A DNA stretch of 20,662 nt from NCBI GenBank assembly GCA_937907055.1, contig CALCTW010000130.1, forward strand, positions 1 through 20,662, read 5' to 3'. The notes below the pieces were generated by a model. It worked only from the letters and a program-made list of their open reading frames with translations, did not search any database and was not told the DNA's origin. The position numbers were made by a program, and so were the translations under genes. This stretch comes from an uncultured Clostridia bacterium (GTDB lineage: Bacteria; Bacillota; Clostridia; Christensenellales; Aristaeellaceae). Shown here piece by piece: positions 1 through 7,266 of the stretch (the stretch's first letter is position 1; every line of letters starts with the position of its first letter).

Positions 1-763
1 GACCTATGATAAAACTGAACTGACAGAAGAAGGCTTCATCGCGAGCGCGCTGCAGACCGGCGACACGCATGTCTTCACCGTTGTGATGACGGAAGACAGC
101 ACGATCACCAATGTGGGCACGAAGGCCAATGTGATTGCGACCGTGGACGGTGTGGCTGTGACGACCGGCGAAGGTAACAAGGTAGGCAACTACCTGGTGA
201 CCATCGTGGACGGCACACTGACCATTGAACCCAAGGAAGTCACGATCACTGCGGCGACCGACAGCAAGATCTATGACGCGACTGCCCTGACCAACGGCGG
301 ATTCGAAGCGACCGATCTGGAAGACACGGACGAGCACGAGTTCACTGTTGTGATGACCGATAACAGCACAATCACTGACTTCGGTACAGCAGCCAATGTG
401 ATCGCGACTGTCGATGGCGTTGAAGTTGAGACCGGTATCCAGAAACTCGTAGGCAACTACCTGGTCACCACCGAAGAAGGCACACTGTCGATCCTCCGCA
501 AGGAAGTGACGATTACTGCCAAGGATGCGACCAAGCCTTATGACGGTACGGAACTGACTGAAGAAGGCTTCACGGCGACCGCGCTTGAAGCGACGGACGA
601 ACACGTCTTCACTGTTGTCATGACGGAAGACAGCACGATCACCGAAGTCGGCACTGCAGCCAATGTGATCGCGACTGTGGATGATGTGGCAATCGCCACC
701 GGTGTCCAGACCATCGTGGGTAACTATCTGGTCACGACTGTGGACGGTGAACTTGAGATCACG
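1..763 (+). repeat. Tandem 267-bp (89-codon) in-frame coding repeat
   Basis: Equivalent codons recur at exact 267-base steps. The Val-Met-Thr segment starts at 83, 350 and 617, and the Lys-Glu-Val-Thr-Ile-Thr segment starts at 233 and 500. Unit 1 is cut by the window edge (to about 232), unit 2 spans 233-499 and unit 3 spans 500-763; the next unit (764 on) is diverged. Copies differ mostly at synonymous or conservative sites, which suggests fairly recent duplication. More copies may lie upstream. Confidence 0.9.
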
Positions 764-3460
764 AAGACGGCGATTGTCCTGACCGTGACCGCGAACAGCA
801 ATACCTGGGACTATGACAGCCTGACCCATCAGGACGGCGGTTACACCGTGACCTACGGTGATGAGACCTATACTGTGAACGCGGGTGAGAGCGCTGTGCT
901 CTCCACCGGTGATACAGTAACGGCTGAGATCACCCTGGCTGTGACCAACGTGTCTGATACGGAGGAAGGCAACAACGAGATCGTGACCTTGAAGGTCGAA
1001 AACGATGGCGTGGATCATAAGGCACAGTATGAGACCATTACAGAAGTGCCCGGCACGCTCACCATCCTGCCCATCGGTGTGAATGTGACGATCACAGAAC
1101 ACAGCGGTGAAGCGGATTATGACGGCACCACCCATACCGTGACCGGATACGATTTCGCTGCGGACAATGACCTCTATACAGAGAATGACTTTACCTTTAC
1201 CGGTGAAGACCGGATCTCCGGCGTCCACGCGGATACCTATGAGATGCAGCTGAAGCCTTCTGACTTCACCAACATTAATGGCAATTTCGATCCCGTGGTC
1301 TTCACCATCGAGGATGGCGAGCTTGTCATCCATCCCATCCCTGTCACCGTGACTGTGGCCGGTCTTGAAAAGACCTTTGCCTATGACGGAACAGAAAAGA
1401 CTGTGACCGGTTACGAAACCGTGAGCATCTCTTCTGACCTGTACACGGCAGAGGATTACACGCTGGCTGACGGCGCTGAAGCTTCTGTTTCCGCGATCCT
1501 GGTCGGTGAATATCCGATGGGTCTGACGGAAGATTCCTTCGTGAATCTGAACTCCGACTTTACCGATGTTACCTTTATCGTGACCGATGGTATCCTGCGG
1601 ATCGAAGGCGAAAAGGTCGAGGTCGCGAAGACCGAAGTATCTGTACCGCCCGAGATCGGTTACCTGAACGGTACGGATATCACCTTCGAGATCACGGTCA
1701 AGAACATCACGGATCACGATCAGCTGAATGTTGAAGTGACAGATCCTTCTGCCATTCTCCAGCCTGCCGCGGGCATCACCGTGAGCAGCGACGGACACAA
1801 GGCTGTGATCGGCGTTGTTCCGTCCGGTGAGACGGTAACGGTGACCGCCATCCACAACATCGTGGATCTGGAGATCATCCGCGCTTATTACAGGAACCTG
1901 TCCACTGTTGTAACGGAAGAACGTGAATATCCGGCTGACGCGGTGGAATCCAAACTTGAGCCTCTGGATATGACCCTGACGGTGATCGTCACCGATGACG
2001 TCGCTGATCAGACCTATCCCGAGCTGGGCGAGGAGATCAACTACACCCTCTTCGTGAAGAATGAAGGCAATGTTACCTATTACGACATCGTGGTCAAGGA
2101 CGATCAGACCGGCTTTGAGACCGTCATCGATGTCCTGAAGCCCGGTGAGTCGATGACCTTCTATCCCGATGCCTACATCGTGACGGAAGAAGACATCCGC
2201 AACAAGCTGACGATCGAAAAGGCCACGGCTGTCGCGGCTGATTTGGATCCTGAGTATCCCGGCAAGATCCCCATGGGTGAAGGTCAGGATATCGTTGCGG
2301 TGGCAGAACCTGTCTCTGATGTAAAGATCACCATCGCGATCACCAACGCGCCGCAGAACCGTGTCAGCTTCGACGCGGATGAGCGGATCTACTATCGCAT
2401 TACGGTGATCAATACCGGTAACCAGACATTGAACGATGCTGTGATCAAGACACAGCTCAACAACATTAACGGTGTTCGTGTTGAAGGCATCGATGCCACC
2501 GTGAAGGGCAATACCATCACCCTGAACGAAGGCCTCCTGCCCACACAGCAGATCACGATCAATTGCGGTTATACTGTTCTTGAAAAGGATCTGGGCACCG
2601 AAGGTGAGAATGGCCGTGTGAACAACAACGCCACCATCACCGCGACCACACTTGTTCCCGCGGAAGTCACCGCGTCCAGCAACACCGTGACCGCGAAGAC
2701 CCGTATCCTCCTGACTGTGACTGCGCTTGACAGCCTGCAGAATGTGTGGACCGGCGAAGAATTCGGCGGTATCGGTGCTGTAGCGGAAACGCTCGCCGAA
2801 AGCGATATCCTGAGCGACGTGACCGTGACCGGTACGGCGACGGACATCAACTTCTATGAAGATCTGCTCGTCCCGTCCGATGCGGTTATCCTGGATGCTG
2901 AAGACAATGATGTGACCGATCACTACCATATCGTTTATGAGAATGGTGATCTGGAGATCATCCCGCCGCATTATCAGCTCATCATCCGTTACTGGATCGA
3001 GACGATCGGCGGCAAGACCGCGGCGGAGACTTATGTCCGCGACTACAACGAAACCATGATCTTCGCGGTCCGTTCTCCCTTCGTGCCGGGTTATACGCCG
3101 GATGTGGAGACGGTGAACGGCATGATCATGAGTGACCTTGTGATCGATGTGGTCTACCATGTGAACACCTACACCCTGACTGTCCACTATGTGGATGTCA
3201 ACGGCGAACAGCTTGCGGATGATGTGGTGAATACCCTGACTGCGGGCAGCAGCTACAATGTCACTTCTCCTGTCATCGACGGTTATCAGACGAATATGAC
3301 TGAGGTGACCGGTGTCATGCCCGGTTCCAATGTTGAAGTGACGGTCGTCTACCTCAAGAAGGACGAACCCAGACAGCCCATCTATACCACGATCGAGGAC
3401 TACAATGTGCCTCGCGGTATCGGCGGCGGCGGATGCAGCCTGGGTGAAATGTTCGATTGA
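1..3460 (+). CDS. Giant repeat-built surface protein (MBG/YDG, DUF11-like and MucBP-like domains), 5' partial
   Basis: The reading frame is open from base 2, so the N-terminus and any signal peptide lie outside the window; the first in-frame GTG (83) and ATG (86) are internal. The visible ~1150 residues are nearly all beta-sandwich repeats. First come three 89-residue units with the YDG/MBG signature (K-[IP]-YD-x-T, then FTVVMT, then NYLVTT). More divergent MBG-like units follow to about base 1610, then three DUF11/CARDB-like modules (about 1620-2690) containing phrases such as FVKNEGN and VINTGN. A further MBG-like unit follows, then two MucBP-like modules near the C-terminus (VHYVDVNGE). 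The protein ends in a Gly-rich tail, GIGGGGCSLGEMFD, with no LPxTG motif or membrane anchor. Such proteins are usually extracellular adhesins or matrix proteins of gut Firmicutes; ligand and anchoring are unknown. Domain types are inferred from motifs. Confidence 0.85.
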   Translation, partial: TYDKTELTEEGFIASALQTGDTHVFTVVMTEDSTITNVGTKANVIATVDGVAVTTGEGNKVGNYLVTIVDGTLTIEPKEVTITAATDSKIYDATALTNGGFEATDLEDTDEHEFTVVMTDNSTITDFGTAANVIATVDGVEVETGIQKLVGNYLVTTEEGTLSILRKEVTITAKDATKPYDGTELTEEGFTATALEATDEHVFTVVMTEDSTITEVGTAANVIATVDDVAIATGVQTIVGNYLVTTVDGELEITKTAIVLTVTANSNTWDYDSLTHQDGGYTVTYGDETYTVNAGESAVLSTGDTVTAEITLAVTNVSDTEEGNNEIVTLKVENDGVDHKAQYETITEVPGTLTILPIGVNVTITEHSGEADYDGTTHTVTGYDFAADNDLYTENDFTFTGEDRISGVHADTYEMQLKPSDFTNINGNFDPVVFTIEDGELVIHPIPVTVTVAGLEKTFAYDGTEKTVTGYETVSISSDLYTAEDYTLADGAEASVSAILVGEYPMGLTEDSFVNLNSDFTDVTFIVTDGILRIEGEKVEVAKTEVSVPPEIGYLNGTDITFEITVKNITDHDQLNVEVTDPSAILQPAAGITVSSDGHKAVIGVVPSGETVTVTAIHNIVDLEIIRAYYRNLSTVVTEEREYPADAVESKLEPLDMTLTVIVTDDVADQTYPELGEEINYTLFVKNEGNVTYYDIVVKDDQTGFETVIDVLKPGESMTFYPDAYIVTEEDIRNKLTIEKATAVAADLDPEYPGKIPMGEGQDIVAVAEPVSDVKITIAITNAPQNRVSFDADERIYYRITVINTGNQTLNDAVIKTQLNNINGVRVEGIDATVKGNTITLNEGLLPTQQITINCGYTVLEKDLGTEGENGRVNNNATITATTLVPAEVTASSNTVTAKTRILLTVTALDSLQNVWTGEEFGGIGAVAETLAESDILSDVTVTGTATDINFYEDLLVPSDAVILDAEDNDVTDHYHIVYENGDLEIIPPHYQLIIRYWIETIGGKTAAETYVRDYNETMIFAVRSPFVPGYTPDVETVNGMIMSDLVIDVVYHVNTYTLTVHYVDVNGEQLADDVVNTLTAGSSYNVTSPVIDGYQTNMTEVTGVMPGSNVEVTVVYLKKDEPRQPIYTTIEDYNVPRGIGGGGCSLGEMFD

Positions 3461-3470
3461 TCCTTTGCGT

Positions 3471-3510
3471 CTCTCTGTATCCCGTGCTCCTGAAGCCGGG
3501 ATACAGAGAG
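3471..3510. other. Perfect 14-bp inverted repeat after the surface-protein gene
   Basis: CTCTCTGTATCCCG (3471-3484) pairs perfectly with CGGGATACAGAGAG (3497-3510) across a 12-base loop, 10 bases after the stop codon. Neither exit has a proper U-tract, because the plus-strand continuation is cgcgaaaaaac. It may be an mRNA 3'-end stabiliser or the first half of a composite terminator with the hairpin at 3523-3555. Confidence 0.6.
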
Positions 3511-3522
3511 CGCGAAAAAACA

Positions 3523-3576
3523 GGGGCTGCTTTCATCATCCTGATGAAGTGCCCCCGTCCCGGTTTCCTATTGTTT
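3523..3576 (+). terminator. Probable terminator of the surface-protein gene
   Basis: GGGGC (3523-3527) pairs with GCCCC (3551-3555), and inside it TTCATCA (3532-3538) pairs with TGATGAA (3542-3548) around a TCC loop. A T-rich but interrupted stretch follows from about 3563 (TTTCCTATTGTTTTC). It sits just after the perfect hairpin at 3471-3510, so the two may act together. The imperfect T-tract makes the call tentative. Confidence 0.5.
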
Positions 3577-3654
3577 TCAATGACAAGGAAGAAGACAGAA
3601 CTTTGATCACAGGGAATGTGCATTTCTGTCCGTCTCCTTGCGGAGGTATGAATG

Positions 3655-5661
3655 ATGAAGAACAGAGCCTTGGCGATGCTCCTGTCCATGGTCATGATCG
3701 TATGCCTGATGATGCCTTCCGTGCTGGCGGAGGAAAACGTCATCCGGCATTCTCTGGCTGAACTTTATGATTTTGATTCGCTGACTGTCGGTACATCCAC
3801 CGCTTTCACGGGGAACTTTATGAATTCCCTGTTCGGCAATAACGGTGTTGATCTGGACGTGCGTGAGCTGATCCACGCCTACAGCCCTGTGCAATGGGTG
3901 AACGACGCGGGCACGTATGAGATCGATCCGGCTGTTGTCAGCAACCTGATCGTGAGCGACGATGAGAACGGAAATCGAACCTTCCGTATCTTCCTGTACA
4001 GTGACCTGTATTATTCGGACGGCACACGGATCACGGCGGCAGATTATGTCTTTTCTGTTCTCCTTTCTGTCTCCGATGAGGTCGCGGCGATCGGCGGTGT
4101 CAATCCCGATCTTTCCTACATCATGGGCATGGATGCCTATCTGGCCGGTGAAGCGGATACCATCAGCGGCCTGCGTCTGCTGAGTGAGAACGCGTTCGCG
4201 ATCACGGTCAATGCCGACGCGCTGCCCAATTTCTATGAACTCAGTCTGCTCGATTTCAAGCCTTTCCCGTCCTATGTGATCGCGCCCGGATGCGTTGCCG
4301 CGGATCAGGGGAACGGTGCTTTCCTCCGGGATGGAGAGGTGCCGTTTTCCGCTGAAATGCTGCAAAAGACCCTGCTTGACCCTGTGACCGGTTATGTCAG
4401 CCATCCTTCTGTGATGAGCGGCGCTTACGTGCTCACCTCTTATGATGGCGAAACCTGTGAATTTGAGCTCAATCCCTGCTACAAGGGCGATGCCGAAGGC
4501 CGGAAGCCGGCCATTTCCCGCCTGATGTATAAAACCATCCCGACGGATCGGATCGTGGAAGCGCTGGAAACAGGTGAGATCGGTCTGATTAACAAGCTCT
4601 CCACGATGGAGGCGATCGATGACGCGCTGGCACTGGTTGGCGGCGGTACTTATCGCATGAGCAGCTATCCCCGTTCCGGCGGCAGCTTCATCTCCTTCAG
4701 CTGTGAGCACATCGCCATGAACGATGAGAATGTCCGTAAGGCGATCGCCTGGTCCTTTGATAAGGATACAGCCGTAGCATCCTACGTGGGTGATATGGGT
4801 ATTCGCGTGGATGGTTATTACGGCGCGGGTCAGTGGATGCTGATCAAAATGCTTCAGGGCGCCGCGGAAGGATCCGCTGATGAAGACGCTGTGCAGGAAG
4901 ACGCGGATGTGCTGAGCATGGACGCGATCCCGGTCTATAATCCTGATGCCCGCGCGGCTGCTGCCATGCTGGATGAAAGCGGCTGGAATCTGGATCTGAA
5001 CGGCAGAAAATATGCCGCCGGAAATAACAGCGTACGCTGCAAGGCGTTTGACCGTCAGCAGCTGGAGGCGGATGGTTTGCTGGAAGCCGCGCTTCAGCAG
5101 GGCGGCATTGAAATGGATTTGAACGGCTCTGCCGTGGTATTGATCCCGCTTCAGCTCCGGATGTATTATCCCGAAGGCAATACCATTGCGGATTGTCTTC
5201 AGGAAACGCTGGTGCAGCCGCTTTCCGCGGTCGGTATCCGGCTGGATGTGCAGCCCGTTCCGTATCAGCAGCTGCTGCAGATGTATTACCGCAATGAAGA
5301 ACGCGACTGTGATATGATCTATCTGGCCACGAACTTCATGACCAATTTTGACCTGACCTACACATTCTCCACGGAAGAAGCGTACCAGAAGGTCTACAAC
5401 ACTTCCGGTATTCTGGATGAGGAATTGTATCAGGCTGCCCGGGATCTGATCCGTACCGAGCCGGGTGATACAGACACCTACTGTCAGAAATGGCTCACTT
5501 TCCAGATCCTCTATCAGGAGAAGGTGCCCGGCATTTTTGTCTACTCCAATGTTTATCTGGATGTATACACCTACGCGCTGAATGATTACGATATCAATAA
5601 CAACATTACCTGGAGCCACGCCATTCTGAACGCGTATATGGGTGACCCGCTGGGTGAATAA
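3655..5661 (+). CDS. Extracellular solute-binding protein, family 5 (oligopeptide type)
   Basis: A 668-residue protein resembling the OppA/DppA-type (SBP family 5) peptide-binding subunits of ABC importers, somewhat longer than the usual ~540 residues. It begins with a clear type I signal peptide (MKNRALAMLLSMVMIVCLMM, cleavage likely after PSVLA) and lacks a lipobox cysteine at the cleavage site, unusual for a Gram-positive binding protein. The family-typical segment SDGTRITAADYVFSVL is near residue 122, and the C-terminal half has the expected NIADCLQETLVQPLSAVGI-like pattern. GGAGG at 3642-3646 lies 8 bases before the ATG at 3655; an ATG at 3652 is the alternative start. No permease or ATPase genes adjoin it, so it may serve a distant transporter or act as a secreted binding protein. 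The substrate is not predictable. Confidence 0.82.
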   Translation: MKNRALAMLLSMVMIVCLMMPSVLAEENVIRHSLAELYDFDSLTVGTSTAFTGNFMNSLFGNNGVDLDVRELIHAYSPVQWVNDAGTYEIDPAVVSNLIVSDDENGNRTFRIFLYSDLYYSDGTRITAADYVFSVLLSVSDEVAAIGGVNPDLSYIMGMDAYLAGEADTISGLRLLSENAFAITVNADALPNFYELSLLDFKPFPSYVIAPGCVAADQGNGAFLRDGEVPFSAEMLQKTLLDPVTGYVSHPSVMSGAYVLTSYDGETCEFELNPCYKGDAEGRKPAISRLMYKTIPTDRIVEALETGEIGLINKLSTMEAIDDALALVGGGTYRMSSYPRSGGSFISFSCEHIAMNDENVRKAIAWSFDKDTAVASYVGDMGIRVDGYYGAGQWMLIKMLQGAAEGSADEDAVQEDADVLSMDAIPVYNPDARAAAAMLDESGWNLDLNGRKYAAGNNSVRCKAFDRQQLEADGLLEAALQQGGIEMDLNGSAVVLIPLQLRMYYPEGNTIADCLQETLVQPLSAVGIRLDVQPVPYQQLLQMYYRNEERDCDMIYLATNFMTNFDLTYTFSTEEAYQKVYNTSGILDEELYQAARDLIRTEPGDTDTYCQKWLTFQILYQEKVPGIFVYSNVYLDVYTYALNDYDINNNITWSHAILNAYMGDPLGE

Positions 5662-5678
5662 TATCCGTTCATTCATCA

Positions 5679-5722
5679 CAACAGCCTGCCGCGGAAACGC
5701 GGCAGGCTGTTGTTTATTTATG
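5679..5722 (+). terminator. Strong intrinsic terminator of the solute-binding protein gene
   Basis: A perfect 15-bp stem, CAACAGCCTGCCGCG (5679-5693) with CGCGGCAGGCTGTTG (5698-5712), is closed by a GAAA tetraloop and followed by TTTATTTATG. It separates the plus-strand gene from the convergent tcdA gene ending at 5729. Confidence 0.9.
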
Positions 5723-5728
5723 TATTGC

Positions 5729-6430
5729 TTATTCTATTCCGCACAGATCGCGGATGATCTTTCCGGTCATCAGCATTCCGGCTACCGGCGGCACGAAGGA
5801 AACACTTGCCGGGGGATGCCGTCCGTTTTCTTCGCCCACACATACATGCGCGGGCGTTTCCCGTGAATAGACCACATTCAGCCGATGGATTCCGTTATCG
5901 CGGCATAACTTGCGCATCACCTTGGCCAGAGGACATACCTCGGTCTTCGTTATGTCGGTCACTTCCAGCATCTCCGGGTGCAGTTTGTTGCCGGTCCCCA
6001 GCGCGCAGATCACCGGGACACCGGCTTCCTTTGCGGTCCGGATGATGAGCATCTTGCTTTTTACGGTATCGATGCAGTCGGCGACGTAATCATAATCGCT
6101 GAAGGGAAAATCTCCTGCGGTGCTTTCATCATAGAAAACAGCGTGTACCCGTACTTCGGTCCGCGGCAGAATATCACGGATCCTTTCCGCCATTACTTCA
6201 GCCTTGCCCCGGCCTACTGTGCTCTGCAGCGCGATCAACTGACGGTTGATGTTGCTGACGGAGATGTTGTCAGCATCAAACAGATCGATATGTCCGATGC
6301 CGGCGCGTGCCAGTCCTTCGGCACAATAACCGCCGACACCGCCGACGCCGAAGACCGCAACGCGGGCATTCTTCAGTTTCTGTATAGCTTCTTCTCCGAG
6401 AAGCGCCTGAGTCCGGATCAATTCTTCCAT
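5729..6430 (-). CDS. tcdA: tRNA threonylcarbamoyladenosine dehydratase (ThiF/E1-like)
   Basis: A 233-residue E1-like enzyme. TcdA uses ATP to cyclise the N6-threonylcarbamoyladenosine at tRNA position 37 into its hydantoin form (ct6A). Visible features are the nucleotide-binding loop GVGGVGGYC (residues 28-36), the acidic segment FDADNISVSNINRQ (51-64) typical of the family, CIDTVKSK, and the PLAKVMRKL segment. Length is a little below the ~250-270 residues usual for TcdA. The start at 6430 is chosen because the homology begins at MEELIRT and an AGGA lies 8 bases upstream; the frame continues upstream to 6613 but that extension overlaps comF and is low in family-like sequence. It is the last gene of the recD2-comF-tcdA cluster, about 100 bases after comF. 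A generic ThiF-family activator is a less likely alternative. Confidence 0.88.
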   Translation of the reverse strand: MEELIRTQALLGEEAIQKLKNARVAVFGVGGVGGYCAEGLARAGIGHIDLFDADNISVSNINRQLIALQSTVGRGKAEVMAERIRDILPRTEVRVHAVFYDESTAGDFPFSDYDYVADCIDTVKSKMLIIRTAKEAGVPVICALGTGNKLHPEMLEVTDITKTEVCPLAKVMRKLCRDNGIHRLNVVYSRETPAHVCVGEENGRHPPASVSFVPPVAGMLMTGKIIRDLCGIE

Positions 6431-6531
6431 TTTTATTTTCCTGTATCCTTTTTTATCAGGGTCATGCAGTCCCGTTTCCCGCGCGGCTATCCGTGTGGAT
6501 GACCGTGGCTGAAGACATCTGATTCGCGGTA

Positions 6532-7266
6532 TTATGAACGGGGATCCTTTTCCTGATCGTTTTCCTGTTTGCGCGCGCCCCAGGTCCACACCAGCGCGGC
6601 TGTCAGCAGACACACTTTCGCGGCCTCCTGTTCGCGCAGGGCAGCGGCACAGGCGCGCGCCGTAGCGCCGCTGGTACGCACGTCATCCAGCAGCAGGATC
6701 CTTTTTCCCCGAACACCCTCATTTGCCGAAAAAGCCTTTTCCACATTGGCGGCACGGTCGCTGTGCTTCAGGCTGCTCTGGGCTTTGGTAGCACGCAGGC
6801 GGGTCAGAAATGTTTCATTGACCGGGATCCCCGTGCGCTGAGAAACGCGCCGGGCCAGCAGGGCAGACTGGTTATAACCGCGCTCCCTTTTTCTGTACCG
6901 GTGCAGCGGTACCGGAATGATCATGTCAAATTCCCGGTCCATCAGGGAATCGGCCATCTTCTCTGCCAATAGATCGGCAGCGCGCTCCTCATGCCCGAAT
7001 TTCAGAAGATGGACCAGCTCGCGTACCGGACCGACATAGCGGTAGGGCGCGTACATCCGATCGATCCCTGCCATTCCGCCTTCCGCGCAGAAGGGGCAGG
7101 GCTTATTCGCGGGCACATAGCTCAGGCAGATATCGCAGCTTTCCGGCGGTACAGTCAGCTCGGCCAGTTTGTTCCGGCAGACATCGCAAATGCCGTCCGC
7201 GCTGTCCGGACGGGGGATCGAGCATGCCATGCAGCGCCCGCGCGGAAAAAACAGATCAAGGATCAC
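6532..7266 (-). CDS. comF: ComF family phosphoribosyltransferase-like protein
   Basis: A 244-residue ComF/GntX-type protein. The N-terminus holds four CxxC pairs (residues 12/15, 27/30, 44/47, 57/60), expected to bind two zinc ions. The rest is a type I phosphoribosyltransferase fold with the family segment PVPLHRYRKRERGYNQS and the PRPP-binding loop ILLLDDVRTSGATA (about 190-203). In competent Firmicutes ComF acts in DNA uptake, probably with the ComFA helicase; no comFA is seen here, so the role in this host is uncertain. The start is GTG at 7266, which overlaps the recD2 stop in a GTGA, so translation is probably coupled. The C-terminal tail (KQENDQEKDPRS) is charged and probably disordered. 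Confidence 0.88.
   Translation of the reverse strand: MILDLFFPRGRCMACSIPRPDSADGICDVCRNKLAELTVPPESCDICLSYVPANKPCPFCAEGGMAGIDRMYAPYRYVGPVRELVHLLKFGHEERAADLLAEKMADSLMDREFDMIIPVPLHRYRKRERGYNQSALLARRVSQRTGIPVNETFLTRLRATKAQSSLKHSDRAANVEKAFSANEGVRGKRILLLDDVRTSGATARACAAALREQEAAKVCLLTAALVWTWGARKQENDQEKDPRS

Noticed and set aside
3405..3761. 118-codon plus-strand frame bridging the surface-protein and binding-protein genes
   Set aside because: It crosses two hairpins and overlaps both genes in another frame; its sequence is not protein-like.
3607..5679. 690-codon minus-strand open frame opposite the solute-binding protein gene
   Set aside because: It lies almost entirely antisense to a well-supported gene with signal peptide, ribosome site and terminator, and its translation (rich in His, Ile, Arg, Gln) resembles no protein family. 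It is a shadow of codon bias.
5729..6613. Longer tcdA start at 6613
   Set aside because: The extra 61 residues overlap comF, lack family similarity and have no ribosome site, while 6430 has AGGA at good spacing and starts the homology.
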